From the NCBI RefSeq assembly GCF_025263565.1, contig NZ_CP079865.1, positions 372,001 through 436,000 of the forward strand: a stretch of 64,000 nucleotides of DNA. The letters are read 5' to 3'. The position numbers and the translations under genes were made by a program. The notes under the pieces were generated by a model. The model had not been told where the DNA came from. It did no database searches and was given only the letters and a program-made list of their open reading frames with translations. Positions 1 to 7,995 of the stretch are shown here, one piece after another (position 1 is the first letter of the stretch; each line of letters starts with the position of its first letter). This stretch comes from Mycobacterium sp. SMC-8 (GTDB lineage Bacteria > Actinomycetota > Actinomycetes > Mycobacteriales > Mycobacteriaceae).

Positions 1-186
1 GGCAGCTACCGCAGGCAGCTCTCTCTCGGCGAAGGCATCGACACGGGCGCCATCTCGGCAACCTACGAGAACGGCGTGCTCACCGTGACGATCCCGGTGG
101 CCGAGAAGGCCAAACCGCGCAAGATCGAGATCAGCCACGCCGGCACGCAGAAGTCGATCAAGACCACGACGATCGACGCCGAATAG
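1..186 (+). CDS. Hsp20/alpha-crystallin small heat-shock protein, C-terminal part
   Basis: Only the last 61 residues are inside the window; the 5' end lies before base 1. The fragment has the end of an alpha-crystallin domain: a short beta strand, then ATYENGVLTVTIPVAE, the conserved A-x-x-x-n-G-v-L signature of Hsp20 proteins, followed by a polar tail. Such proteins are ATP-independent holdases that form large oligomers and bind unfolding proteins. In mycobacteria they are usually stress induced. The tail lacks a clear I-x-I/V motif. Family assignment is secure from the signature; which paralogue it is cannot be told. Confidence 0.85.
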   Translation, partial: GSYRRQLSLGEGIDTGAISATYENGVLTVTIPVAEKAKPRKIEISHAGTQKSIKTTTIDAE

Positions 187-195
187 TCCGGCGGC

Positions 196-792
196 TCAGC
201 CGTGGCGGTCCAGCCGCAACCGCAGGTTGGACCGCACGGCCGGCCACTCGATATCAAGAATCGAATACACCACGGTGTCCCGGCGGGAGCCGTCGGGCAG
301 CAGCTGATGACTGCGCAGGGTCCCATCGAGCTTTGCGCCGAGGCGCTCGATCGCGGCCCGGCTGGTGAAGTTGAAGAAGTGGGTGCGGAATTCGACTGCG
401 ACGCAACCCAGAACGTCGAACGCGTGACTCAGCATCAACAGCTTGGTCTCGCTGTTGACGCCGGTGCGTCGCACCGCGTCGACGTACCAGGTGTTGCCGA
501 TCTCCAGCCGCCGGTTGGCGCCGTCGACGTCGAGATAGCTCGAGGACCCGATCAGCGCCCCGTCGCCGCCGCGTACCACGAAGGTCAAGCCGGTGTCCGG
601 CCGCTGCAGGCCGAGTCGCATGTCGAGCCAGTCGCGCGCCCGGCCCGCCCGCGGCGTGCCGGTGAACCACAGCCGGCCCAGCTCGCCGTCGGCGGCTGCC
701 GCCTCGATCTCCGGGAGATGTTCGGGGGCAAGCGGTTCCAGTCGAACCCAGCGGTCACCGGTCAACGTGACCGGCTCGACGAAGCCGGTCAT
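196..792 (-). CDS. GNAT-family (RimJ/RimL-like) N-acetyltransferase
   Basis: 198 residues. The layout is that of RimJ/RimL-type acetyltransferases: an N-terminal strand setting out the arginine-leucine-glutamate region (RLEPLAPEHL, about 17-26), a middle segment with IGSSSYLDVD, the acetyl-CoA loop region near 105-118 (VDAVRRTGVNSETK) and the late N-x-x-S-x-x-x-x-x-x-L-G-a pattern (NFTSRAAIERLGAKLDG, 141-157) typical of this subgroup. It would transfer an acetyl group from acetyl-CoA to an amine on a protein or small molecule; the substrate is unknown. The start codon overlaps the stop of the upstream membrane gene by 4 bp (ATGA), so the two are translationally coupled. Confidence 0.85.
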   Translation of the reverse strand: MTGFVEPVTLTGDRWVRLEPLAPEHLPEIEAAAADGELGRLWFTGTPRAGRARDWLDMRLGLQRPDTGLTFVVRGGDGALIGSSSYLDVDGANRRLEIGNTWYVDAVRRTGVNSETKLLMLSHAFDVLGCVAVEFRTHFFNFTSRAAIERLGAKLDGTLRSHQLLPDGSRRDTVVYSILDIEWPAVRSNLRLRLDRHG

Positions 793-1223
793 CGCACGGT
801 GGCCGGCGCCGACGACGTCCATGCCGAGAGCATCGCCCAGATCGAGAGCAGCGCTGAGGCCAGCGCCAGCGCCGCGGCGACGTACAGACCGTATCCCGCC
901 GACACCGGCGGATAGACGTAGAGTCGGTAGAACCACAGCGCGAGCACGACCAGCACCACCGAAATCGCCAGTGCCGCCGTGGAAGCCATGCGCCCGGAGA
1001 TTCCCCGCGCCGCCATCGCGCCCGCGACCACCAGTGTTGCCGCCAGCAGCACCACCAGCTGGCCCACCCCGAAGGCGGGCGGAGGCACCGGCATCGCGCC
1101 GGCCACCCCCCCGATCGCGTTGGCGCGGGCCCCGTCGGCGGATCTGAGCCACGGCAGCCACGCGCTGACGGCGATGAGCAACGCGCACAGCGCGACCAAC
1201 CACCCCGGAAGCGCGCGAGCCAT
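789..1223 (-). CDS. small integral membrane protein, function unknown
   Basis: 144 residues with four hydrophobic stretches: about 6-25 (LVALCALLIAVSAWLPWL), 50-70, 80-100 and 112-132. A loop with polar residues lies after the first helix (RSADGARANAIGG). No catalytic motif is seen and I do not recognise the family, though the layout resembles actinobacterial four-helix proteins of unknown role. It is the first gene of a two-gene transcript with the GNAT gene (4-bp overlap). The ATG is preceded 7 nt upstream by a TANNNT box and no Shine-Dalgarno sequence, so the message is probably leaderless. Confidence 0.7.
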   Translation of the reverse strand: MARALPGWLVALCALLIAVSAWLPWLRSADGARANAIGGVAGAMPVPPPAFGVGQLVVLLAATLVVAGAMAARGISGRMASTAALAISVVLVVLALWFYRLYVYPPVSAGYGLYVAAALALASALLSIWAMLSAWTSSAPATVR

Positions 1224-1230
1224 GGCGGGA

Positions 1231-1243
1231 AGACTACTAGGGT
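1231..1243. promoter_or_regulatory. overlapping divergent -10 boxes (leaderless pair)
   Basis: The 26-bp gap between the membrane gene (start 1223, minus) and the cupin gene (start 1250, plus) holds AGACTA-C-TAGGGT. On the minus strand this reads TAGTCT, 7 nt before the ATG. On the plus strand it reads TAGGGT, 6 nt before the ATG. Both fit the mycobacterial -10 consensus TANNNT at the distance expected for leaderless transcripts. The same layout recurs at 56976-56988. Inference from spacing only. Confidence 0.5.
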
Positions 1244-1249
1244 GAGCCG

Positions 1250-1696
1250 ATGAGCGATCTTCCCGAGTGGGCGCGTCGCCTGGACCTCTCCCCGCACCCG
1301 GAAGGGGGCTGGTTCAAGGAAACCTGGCGCAGCGATCTGACGATCCCGCAGTCGGCGTTGCCTCCGGATTACGCCGGGGTCCGCAACGCGGGAACGGCGA
1401 TCCTGTACCTGCTCATGCCGGGGCAGCAGTCCGCCTGGCACACCGTGCGCAGCGCCGAACTGTGGCTGTACCACTTCGGCGGGCCACTGCTGCTGGAGGT
1501 CGGTGCCCAGCAGGAATCGGCGACCACCCACCTCCTCGGCGCCGACCTCGACGCGGGCGAGATCCCGCAGTTCGTCGTGCCGCCCGGGCACTGGCAGCGC
1601 GCCCGCCCCCGCGACGCCCAGCCCTGCCTGGTGAGCTGCGTGGTGGTCCCGGGATTCGATTTCGCCGACTTCGCGCTCGGCGCCTCTACCGACTGA
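1250..1696 (+). CDS. cupin-fold DUF985 protein
   Basis: 148 residues that match the DUF985 (Cupin_5) family from end to end. Marks are LDLSPHPEGGWFKETWRS near the N-terminus (the family's typical h-p-E-G-G-y-y-x-E), TAILYLLMPGQQSAWHTVRSAELW (start of the beta barrel with the H-x-v-x-x-d-E-x-W pattern) and VPPGHWQRARP plus VSCVVVPGFDFADF at the end. The fold is RmlC-like; family members have been linked to sugar or nucleotide-sugar binding, but no reaction is established. Its last 11 bases overlap the convergent BKACE gene. It is probably leaderless. Confidence 0.85.
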   Translation: MSDLPEWARRLDLSPHPEGGWFKETWRSDLTIPQSALPPDYAGVRNAGTAILYLLMPGQQSAWHTVRSAELWLYHFGGPLLLEVGAQQESATTHLLGADLDAGEIPQFVVPPGHWQRARPRDAQPCLVSCVVVPGFDFADFALGASTD

Positions 1697-2435
1697 ACAG
1701 CTCCACCGCGGCCGAGCCCAGGGCCGCATTGCCGGCGGCGGCGGCACCGTCGGGCATCTGCAGCGTGTCCTCCAGGCCGATGCGCGTCTGCAGCCCCCGT
1801 ACCCCGGCGTGTTGCAGCAGCGGCCAACAACTGGCGTCGAATCCGTGCAACAGAATCGGCGCCGGCGAGTTCGCTGCGGCGACGATGCCCAGCAGTTCGT
1901 CGGCCGTCGCCGTGTCGGCGTCCGACCCGAGTTCGATCATCACGCGCATGCAGTGCTGCGCGATGCCCGAGGCCGCCCAGGACTGCGCCGCCTCGGCGTG
2001 GAAGATGCCGACCTCCACGCCGAGCCCACGACCGAGCAGCAGTTCGGCGAGTTCCGGAGAACCGGGCTCATGCCAGTTCAGCGACGCGAAGTCCGGCAAC
2101 ACACTCCAGCCCTGCACCGCCCGGAGCCGTTGCCCGGGATCGGGCAGCGCCCAGAAGCCGGTCGTCACGCCGAGCGGCAGCCCCGGCAGCGCGTCCCGCA
2201 CGGCGGCCACCGCGGCGTCGACCTCACCGGCGAGCAGCGAGTCGGCGCCCTCGGCGTCCTTGGGGTGCATGTGCACGGCCCTGGCGCCCGCCCGGTGCGC
2301 CGCCACCGCTTCGGCGGCCAGCTCCGCGGGGGTGACGGGCAGGTTCGGATGCTGGTCCGGCGTGCGGGCACCGTTGATGCACGCCTTGAGGTAGATCTGC
2401 GAGCTGCGGCTCATGAGCACCATCTTGACGGTCAT
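1686..2435 (-). CDS. BKACE-family beta-keto acid cleavage enzyme (DUF849)
   Basis: 249 residues. The N-terminus IYLKACINGARTP and the following AVHMHPKDAEG motif (the metal-binding H-x-H, here HMH) are diagnostic of the 3-keto-5-aminohexanoate cleavage (Kce/BKACE) family, TIM-barrel enzymes that cleave beta-keto acids with acetyl-CoA using a divalent metal. The second metal/substrate region NWHEPGSPELAE and a late strand ILLHGFDASCWPL also fit. It is slightly shorter than the usual 270-310 residues. The true substrate differs between members and cannot be set here. No clear Shine-Dalgarno sequence precedes the chosen ATG; ATGs at 2423 and 2414 are alternatives. Confidence 0.8.
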   Translation of the reverse strand: MTVKMVLMSRSSQIYLKACINGARTPDQHPNLPVTPAELAAEAVAAHRAGARAVHMHPKDAEGADSLLAGEVDAAVAAVRDALPGLPLGVTTGFWALPDPGQRLRAVQGWSVLPDFASLNWHEPGSPELAELLLGRGLGVEVGIFHAEAAQSWAASGIAQHCMRVMIELGSDADTATADELLGIVAAANSPAPILLHGFDASCWPLLQHAGVRGLQTRIGLEDTLQMPDGAAAAGNAALGSAAVELFSR

Positions 2436-2568
2436 GGGCGTGGGTCGCCCGGTGCGCGGCCCGTGCCGCGTACATTCAGACGCGGACCGTTTTCACGTTC
2501 TCCAGGCGGGGTAGTAGAGAACCAGCGTCCCGCCCGGGCGTGACATCTGCATGCCGACAGGACACTTG

Positions 2569-3501
2569 ATGCCTAACAGCTCAACCGACCAAGCGAACCA
2601 GACCGCTGAATCCGCCTGGCTGTCCAAATCCGCGTCCCAGACCCGCGGCTCGGACAAGAAAGAAGTCCAATTCCACTACGACATCTCCAACGACTTCTTC
2701 AAGCTCTGGCAGGACCCGTCCCAGACCTACAGCTGCGCGTACTTCGAGCGCGACGACATGACCCTCGAGGAGGCTCAGCTCGCCAAGGTCGACCTGTCCC
2801 TCGGCAAGCTGGGCCTCGAACCCGGCATGACGCTGCTCGACATCGGCTGCGGCTGGGGGTCGACCATCCAGCGCGCTGTGGAGAAGTACGACGTCAACGT
2901 CATCGGCCTGACGCTGTCGGAGAACCAGAAGCAGCACATCGAGACCAACCGGTTCCCCAACATCGACACCAGCCGCAGCATGGAAGTCCGGCTGCAGCCG
3001 TGGGAGGAGTTCGACGGCAAGGTCGACCGGGTCGTGTCGATCGGCGCGTTCGAGCACTTCGGCTTCAACAAGTACGACGACTACTTCAAGAAGACCTTCA
3101 GCTGGATGCCCGACGACGGTGTGATGCTGCTACACACGATCATCATCCCCAGCGATGACGAGATCAAAGCCAAGAAGCTGCCGCTGACCATGTCGAAGGT
3201 GCGCTTCATCAAGTTCATCATGGACGAGATCTACCCCGGCGGTCGTCTGCCGCTGGCCGCTCAGGTCACCGACGCGGCGACTCGTAACGGCTACAACGTC
3301 ACCCGCGAGCAGCACCTGCAGCCGCACTACGTCAAGACGCTCGACACCTGGGCCTCGAACCTCAAGGACAAGAAGGACGAGGCGATCGCGATCACCTCAG
3401 AGGAGATCTACGAGCGCTTCTACAAGTACCTGACCGGGTGCGCCGACCTGTTCCGCGACGGCTACACCGACGTCGTCCAATTCACCTGCGAGAAACCGTA
3501 A
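2569..3501 (+). CDS. mycolic-acid cyclopropane synthase-type methyltransferase (CmaA2-like)
   Basis: 310 residues from the ATG at 2569, chosen because AGGA lies 6 nt before it; an ATG at 2551 lacks such a site. It is a SAM-dependent methyltransferase of the CmaA/MmaA/PcaA group acting on the meromycolate chain while bound to its carrier protein. Visible marks are [12 protein letters not shown], the SAM motif [28 protein letters not shown] and the C-terminal [10 protein letters not shown]. The bicarbonate ligands known in CmaA1 are all present: Cys56, Glu162, His189 and Tyr254. The closest remembered relative is CmaA2 (HYDxSNxFFKLWxDPS, late FRDxYTDVxQFT), but the exact product is not predictable. 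Confidence 0.9.
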   Translation: MPNSSTDQANQTAESAWLSKSASQTRGSDKKEVQFHYDISNDFFKLWQDPSQTYSCAYFERDDMTLEEAQLAKVDLSLGKLGLEPGMTLLDIGCGWGSTIQRAVEKYDVNVIGLTLSENQKQHIETNRFPNIDTSRSMEVRLQPWEEFDGKVDRVVSIGAFEHFGFNKYDDYFKKTFSWMPDDGVMLLHTIIIPSDDEIKAKKLPLTMSKVRFIKFIMDEIYPGGRLPLAAQVTDAATRNGYNVTREQHLQPHYVKTLDTWASNLKDKKDEAIAITSEEIYERFYKYLTGCADLFRDGYTDVVQFTCEKP

Positions 3502-3591
3502 ATGACGCCCGTGTAGTAATTTGGGTACGCGCGTAACCTGGATGCCCACACGGAACGAGAATCCGCTTTTTCGGATGGAGGTCGGTCGGGA

Positions 3592-4488
3592 ATGGTCAAG
3601 AGCACGGTGAACCCGCCCGAGGCGGGCAAGAACATGGAGCCCCACTTCGACGAGGTTCAGGCGCACTACGACCTCTCCGACGACTTCTTCGGCCTCTTCC
3701 AGGATCCGTCCCGGACCTACAGTTGCGCCTATTACGAACGCGACGACATGACGCTGGCCGAGGCGCAGCTGGCCAAGATCGACCTCGCGTTGGGCAAGCT
3801 GGATCTGCGGCCGGGTATGACGCTGCTCGACATCGGTTGCGGTTGGGGCTCGGTGCTCCGCCGTGCGGTGGAGAAGTACGACGTCAACGTCATCGGCCTG
3901 ACGTTGAGCCGCAACCAACACAAGTTCGCCCAGGAACTGCTCGACGGCCTCGACACGCAGCGGTCCCGGCGCATCCTGCTGCGCGGCTGGGAGCAGTTCG
4001 AGGAACCCGTCGACCGCATCGTCAGCATCGAAGCCATCGAGGCGTTCCCGCAGGAGCGTTACGCCCCGTTCTTCAAGATGTGCAGCAGCGTGCTGCCCAG
4101 CGGTGGCCGGATGCTGCTGCAGGCCATCCTCGGCCATCCGCTGAAGAAGTGGCCCGAATTGGGCATTCCGATCACGATGACCGACCTCAAGTTCATGCGG
4201 TTCATCGCCAAGGAGATCTTCCCCGGCGGCTCGGTTCCCGGCGAAGACAACATCGTCGAACTGTCCGCCGATGCCGGGTTCACGCTGGAGCACAAGCAGT
4301 ACCTGAACAAGGACTATGTGCGCACCCTCGACACCTGGGCCGAGGCGCTGGAGGCCCATCACGACGAGTCCGTCGCGGCCACGTCCGAAGAGGTCTACCA
4401 GCGGTACATGAAGTACCTGACCGGATGCAGCGACTTCTTCAACCGTGGCATCAGCGAACTGGGTCAGTTCACTCTCGTCAAAGCCTGA
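3592..4488 (+). CDS. mycolic-acid methyltransferase, MmaA/UmaA-like
   Basis: 298 residues, paralogue of the gene just upstream (90-bp gap). It has HYDLSDDFFGLFQDPSRTYS, SAM motif [10 protein letters not shown] (79-88) and the C-terminal YLTGCSDFFN. Numbering is offset by exactly 10 from CmaA1: Cys45, Glu150 and Tyr242 are kept, but the bicarbonate-binding His167 of CmaA1 is Gln177 here, as in the hydroxymycolate synthase MmaA4. The EHFG motif is replaced by EAFP. This argues for a modifying (hydroxylating or methylating) rather than a plain cyclopropanating role. A small stem (ATCCG/CGGAT, 3561-3576) lies in the gap. Confidence 0.88.
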   Translation: MVKSTVNPPEAGKNMEPHFDEVQAHYDLSDDFFGLFQDPSRTYSCAYYERDDMTLAEAQLAKIDLALGKLDLRPGMTLLDIGCGWGSVLRRAVEKYDVNVIGLTLSRNQHKFAQELLDGLDTQRSRRILLRGWEQFEEPVDRIVSIEAIEAFPQERYAPFFKMCSSVLPSGGRMLLQAILGHPLKKWPELGIPITMTDLKFMRFIAKEIFPGGSVPGEDNIVELSADAGFTLEHKQYLNKDYVRTLDTWAEALEAHHDESVAATSEEVYQRYMKYLTGCSDFFNRGISELGQFTLVKA

Positions 4489-4493
4489 CCCCG

Positions 4494-4522
4494 CTGCCGG
4501 CGCAACTGCATTCCGGCGGCAG
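4494..4522. terminator. hairpin between convergent genes
   Basis: CTGCCGGCG at 4494-4502 pairs, with one mismatch, with CGGCGGCAG at 4514-4522 around a loop of about 11 nt. It lies 6 nt after the stop of the methyltransferase gene and before the stop of the convergent KAS gene. There is no T run, as is common in mycobacteria. A second weak pair, GCAACTG (4502-4508) with CAGTTGC (4544-4550), overlaps it. Confidence 0.4.
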
Positions 4523-4563
4523 AAGGTCGAGAAACGCCCTGTTCAGTTGCAGTTTCGGCGTCG

Positions 4564-5799
4564 CTAAGGGCGGCCGAACACCAGCGACACGTTGTGGCCG
4601 CCGAACCCGAACGAGTTGTTGATCGCGTACTGGTAGTTGCCGGGCCGCGGGCTGCCTGCCACCACATCGAGGTGGATGTCCGGGGCCAGGTTCTTCAGAT
4701 TGCGCGTCGCCGGCACCACGCCGTCGCGCAGGGCCAACAGCGTCAGAACCGACTCGACCGCACCCACCGCCCCCACCGAATGCCCGAGCGCCCCCTTCGG
4801 CGCGTACACCGCAGGTGAGTGGCTGCCCAGTGCGTTGTTGATCGCCACCGCTTCGGCGACGTCGCCCACCGTGGTTCCGGTCGCGTGCGCGTTGACGTGG
4901 TCGATGTCGATCGGTGACAGGCCGGCGAGCTCGATCGCCCGGGCCATCGCGTGGCCCGCCCGCTCGCCGTTGGGATCGGGGGCCACCATGTGGTAACCGT
5001 CCGAGGTGACGCTGGCCCCCATCAACCGGCCCACGATCCGGGCACCCCGAGCCCTCGCGTGCTCCTCGGTCTCGATCACCAGCAGCGCGCCGCCCTCCCC
5101 GAACACGAAGCCGTCGCGGTCCTTGTCGAAGGGCCGGCAGGCGCCCTGGGGGTCGTCGTTGTTGGTCGACATCACGATGCGCATCTTGGCGAACGCGGCG
5201 ATCGGCACCGCTTCGATGCGGGACTCCACTCCCCCGCAGATCGCGATGTCGGCGTCGCCGAAGATGATCTGCCGCCACGCCTGGGCCACCCCCTCGGAGC
5301 CCGACGCGCATGCCGACACCGGGGTCACCATCCCGGCGCGGGCATGGTGATCCACCGCGACCGCGGTGGACGGCGCGCTGGGCACGTATTGCTGCACCGC
5401 GTTCGGTGCGACGGCGCCATATCCGCGTTGGCGCAGGTCGTCGTACGCGAAGATCATCATCTCGATGCCGCCCATCCCGGTGCCGATCGACACGGCCAAC
5501 CGGCGCGGATCCACCTCGGGCGAACCGGCGTTCTCCCACACCCGCCGGCCGAGCACCAGGGCCATCCGCTGGATGTACGAGTGGTTCGCGACCTCCTCGG
5601 GGGTCAGCTCCTCGTCGAAGGTCTCCAGCAGGTGCCCCCCGATGCGGACCGGCAGGTCGAACTCTTCGACGAACGAGTCCGGTAGGTACCGGATACCGCT
5701 GCGCCCGTCCAGTAGCGCCCGCCACGTCGACTCCACGTCCGTGCCCAGAGCCGTCGTCATGGCGATGCCGGTCACCACCACGTCCGGGAACTTAGCCAT
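4564..5799 (-). CDS. beta-ketoacyl-ACP synthase II, KasB/KasA type
   Basis: 411 residues, the usual length for FAS-II elongation condensing enzymes. The catalytic triad is complete: Cys164 in VSACASG, His305 in NAHATGT and His340 in KGALGHS. The N-terminus [13 protein letters not shown] and C-terminal [10 protein letters not shown] are typical. It would condense malonyl-AcpM with the growing acyl chain in mycolate precursor synthesis, which fits the two mycolate methyltransferases facing it across a 75-bp convergent gap. Here it stands alone, not in the fabD-acpM-kasA-kasB operon, so it is probably an additional paralogue. Start chosen at the ATG opening [11 protein letters not shown]; the frame is open further upstream. 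Confidence 0.9.
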   Translation of the reverse strand: MAKFPDVVVTGIAMTTALGTDVESTWRALLDGRSGIRYLPDSFVEEFDLPVRIGGHLLETFDEELTPEEVANHSYIQRMALVLGRRVWENAGSPEVDPRRLAVSIGTGMGGIEMMIFAYDDLRQRGYGAVAPNAVQQYVPSAPSTAVAVDHHARAGMVTPVSACASGSEGVAQAWRQIIFGDADIAICGGVESRIEAVPIAAFAKMRIVMSTNNDDPQGACRPFDKDRDGFVFGEGGALLVIETEEHARARGARIVGRLMGASVTSDGYHMVAPDPNGERAGHAMARAIELAGLSPIDIDHVNAHATGTTVGDVAEAVAINNALGSHSPAVYAPKGALGHSVGAVGAVESVLTLLALRDGVVPATRNLKNLAPDIHLDVVAGSPRPGNYQYAINNSFGFGGHNVSLVFGRP

Positions 5800-5860
5800 G
5801 GTCCCCCCATGCTGCCGATACTGTCGCCGGTAATGCGTGTACTCGACATGTACCCCACGA

Positions 5861-5877
5861 GTAGCGGGTCCCGCTAC
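5861..5877. promoter_or_regulatory. 17-bp palindrome in divergent intergenic region
   Basis: GTAGCGGG-T-CCCGCTAC is a perfect inverted repeat (8-bp arms) lying 16 bp before the ATG of the DUF2945 gene and about 60 bp before the KAS gene start. It may be an operator for either gene. The GGGTAT that follows at 5878 resembles a SigF -10 box, but I see no matching GTTT -35 box, so I do not call the sigma factor. Confidence 0.35.
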
Positions 5878-5893
5878 GGGTATCCGCAACCAT

Positions 5894-6109
5894 ATGGCAG
5901 AACAGAAGTTCACCACCGGTGACAAGGTGACCTGGCAGAGCCACGGCAGCACGGCCGAGGGCACCGTCGAGGAGAAGATCACCTCCGACACCGAGGCTGC
6001 CGGGCGCACGGTGCGGGCATCGCCGGACGAACCCCAATACCGGGTGCGCAGCGACAAGAGCGGCAACGACGCCGTGCACAAGCCCGACGTTCTGAAGAAG
6101 AAGTCGTGA
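5894..6109 (+). CDS. DUF2945 (hypervirulence-associated TUDOR-like) small protein
   Basis: 71 residues. The sequence follows the DUF2945 pattern closely: F-x-x-G-D-x-V-x-W at 6-14, a GTVEEKIT turn, then [10 protein letters not shown] and the family's closing H-K-P-x-x-L-K. These small beta-barrel-like proteins occur widely in bacteria and fungi; a nucleic-acid or protein binding role has been guessed but no function is established. The start is the ATG at 5894; the palindrome upstream lies outside the gene. It is convergent with the VOC gene 3 bp away. Confidence 0.85.
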   Translation: MAEQKFTTGDKVTWQSHGSTAEGTVEEKITSDTEAAGRTVRASPDEPQYRVRSDKSGNDAVHKPDVLKKKS

Positions 6110-6112
6110 CGA

Positions 6113-6883
6113 TCAGCTCTCGATCGACGACAGGTTGAACCCGGCCCCGGTCGGATCCGTCACCGCGGCCAGCCTGCCGTACGGGGTGTCCTCGGCGGCC
6201 CGCACGACGCTCCCGCCGGTGTCCACGATGAGCTGCACGGTCTTGTCGACGTCGTCGGCGCCGAGGAAGAAGGACCAGCTCGACGGCGCCTCGCCCGGGA
6301 TACCGCTGCCGTCCATCACGCCGAGCAGCGCCGCACCGTCGAACAGGGCTGTGCTGTAGCGGAACTCATCGGAGTCGGACACGGTGTCGATGTCCCAGCC
6401 GAAAACCGTGCGGTAGAAGTCGAGAGCTCCCCGGTAGTCAATGGCGGTGAGCTGGTGGTAGACCGGTGCGCCGGGCTGGTCGACGAGTTCGTAGCCGTGG
6501 TGGCCGGTCGGCTGCCAGAGCCCGAAGAATGCGCCGGCCGGGTCGGTGATCATCCCCATCCAGCCCTTGCCGGGAACCTCCATCGGCGCCACGCACGAGG
6601 TGCCACCGGCCGCGGTGGCCTTGTCGACAGTGGTCTGGATGTCGGCGGTGTGCAGGTAGGTGGTCCAGGCGTCGGGGGCGTCCCACTGCGGGTCGTTGAC
6701 CATCAATCCGGCCACCGGTCGGCCGTCCAGGAGTGCGGTGACGTAGCCGCCGTACTCCGGGCCGGCGGTGTCGAAGGTCCAGCCGAAAACCCTGCCGTAG
6801 AAGTCCTTTGCGCGGTCGAGGTCGGAGGTGGCCAGGTCGATCCAGATGGGGGCGCCCAGCGGGACGGAGGTACGGACGGGCAT
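6113..6883 (-). CDS. double-domain VOC (glyoxalase/bleomycin-resistance fold) protein
   Basis: 256 residues with two VOC modules. The first (about 10-120) starts [24 protein letters not shown]; the second (about 135-253) starts [22 protein letters not shown]. Each has the closing [13 protein letters not shown] or [11 protein letters not shown] motif. Two fused modules can form one complete metal site in this superfamily. The layout matches the mycobacterial CFP30B/Rv2577-like glyoxalase-related proteins. Metal ligands are not obvious enough to assign a reaction. AGGAGA before the ATG at 6883 fixes the start; the frame is open further upstream but without support. Confidence 0.85.
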   Translation of the reverse strand: MPVRTSVPLGAPIWIDLATSDLDRAKDFYGRVFGWTFDTAGPEYGGYVTALLDGRPVAGLMVNDPQWDAPDAWTTYLHTADIQTTVDKATAAGGTSCVAPMEVPGKGWMGMITDPAGAFFGLWQPTGHHGYELVDQPGAPVYHQLTAIDYRGALDFYRTVFGWDIDTVSDSDEFRYSTALFDGAALLGVMDGSGIPGEAPSSWSFFLGADDVDKTVQLIVDTGGSVVRAAEDTPYGRLAAVTDPTGAGFNLSSIES

Positions 6884-6966
6884 CGAACTCTCCTGTTCAG
6901 TGGTCCAGGGGTGGTGTGTCATCGATGCAGACCGACGGACCGGCGGAAACTCATCGCGCCCCGGCG

Positions 6967-7872
6967 CTAGGAGGCGAGCCCCAGCACCCGCAACGCGTTC
7001 TGCTTGTAGATCAGCGGCACCACCGCCGGGTCGATGTCGAGAGTGTCGAAGTCGCGGCGCCAGCGTTCGAGCTGGATGTACGGGTAGTCGGTGCCGAACA
7101 GCACCTTGGTACGCAATTGGCGTCCCATCGCTTGGACCAGTTGGGGCGGAAAGTACTTCGGCGACCACCCCGACAGATCGATGTAGACGTTGGCCTTGTG
7201 CGTGGCGATCGAGATCTGCGCATCCACCCACGGCACGGCCGGGTGGGCCATCACGATCGTCAGCTCCGGGAAGTCGGCGGCGACGTCGTCGAGGAGCATG
7301 GGATCGCTGTAACGCAACTTGATGCCGTGGCCACCCGGCAGCCCGGCGCCCATACCGGTCTGCCCGGTGTGGAATAACGCGGGCACACCGGCCTCGGCGA
7401 TCGCATGGTAGATCGGGTAGTGGGCGCGGTCATTGGGCTCGAACGCCTGCATGCTCGGATGGAATTTGAAGCCCTTGACGCCGTGATTGCGCACCAGGTC
7501 GTGGACACGGTGCACGGCGTGACGGCCCTGCCACGGATCGACGGAGCCGAACGGGATCAACACGTCGTTGTTGCGGGCGGCGCCGGCGACCAGGTCCTCG
7601 ATCGAGTTCGGCGCGTGCCGCATGCCGTGGCGGGCGTCGATGGTGAACACCACCGCGGCGGTGTTGTGCTGTCGGTACTGCTCGGCGACGGCGTCCACGC
7701 CGGCCGCGACGCCTTCCAAGGCGGAGGGCATCTTGAAGTACTTGCCGGTCGCCTCGACCAGAACGTCGTCATAGGCGCGGTGGCCGTGGCTGTCGACCTC
7801 GACGTGGGTGTGGATGTCGATCGCCGCGACCGCATCGAAATCGATTCCGTACTCGTACTTTTCACTCGACAC
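6967..7872 (-). CDS. amidohydrolase-2 family metal-dependent hydrolase/decarboxylase
   Basis: 301 residues. The family's metal ligands are visible: IDIHTHVE near the N-terminus (the H-x-H of strand 1), a central FKFHP (about 138) and FHTG (about 167), a HP in VMAHPAVPW (about 209) and the late FGTDYPY (about 262) carrying the catalytic aspartate. This is the ACMSD/gamma-resorcylate decarboxylase-like branch, which hydrolyses or decarboxylates ring-derived acids. It lies at the 3' end of the catabolic operon but is separated from it by 123 bp and has its own promoter features, so it may be expressed independently. The start is GTG at 7872. Confidence 0.85.
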   Translation of the reverse strand: MSSEKYEYGIDFDAVAAIDIHTHVEVDSHGHRAYDDVLVEATGKYFKMPSALEGVAAGVDAVAEQYRQHNTAAVVFTIDARHGMRHAPNSIEDLVAGAARNNDVLIPFGSVDPWQGRHAVHRVHDLVRNHGVKGFKFHPSMQAFEPNDRAHYPIYHAIAEAGVPALFHTGQTGMGAGLPGGHGIKLRYSDPMLLDDVAADFPELTIVMAHPAVPWVDAQISIATHKANVYIDLSGWSPKYFPPQLVQAMGRQLRTKVLFGTDYPYIQLERWRRDFDTLDIDPAVVPLIYKQNALRVLGLAS

Positions 7873-7879
7873 TGCGCCG

Positions 7880-7934
7880 AGCGTACGGTTTCTGAGCGAT
7901 TTCCGCCGCCGATATCCGTCAGAAACACCTACGC
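7880..7934 (-). promoter_or_regulatory. leaderless promoter with inverted repeat upstream of amidohydrolase
   Basis: On the minus strand TACGCT (7885-7880) ends 7 nt before the GTG start, the spacing of a leaderless mycobacterial promoter. It overlaps an interrupted inverted repeat: GCGTA (7881-7885) plus GTTTCTGA (7888-7895) facing TCAGAAAC (7919-7926) plus TACGC (7930-7934). The repeat could be an operator covering the core promoter. Seen by eye only. Confidence 0.4.
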
Positions 7935-7995
7935 TCGCCCGAGCACGCCAGGGTTTGGCGGCAGGCGTACCCCGGCGCGCCGTGATCTCGGGGGT

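Noticed and set aside
196..1147. Many long plus- and minus-strand frames opposite real genes (for example 202-915 plus)
   Set aside because: High GC makes long empty frames; these are rich in Arg, Pro and Ala and have no ribosome site or motif.
5878..5883. SigF promoter for the DUF2945 gene
   Set aside because: GGGTAT fits the -10 box, but no GTTT-type -35 box is at the right distance.
5837..5893. Longer N-terminus for the DUF2945 protein
   Set aside because: The upstream part crosses a palindrome and likely promoter, and the family begins at the ATG at 5894.
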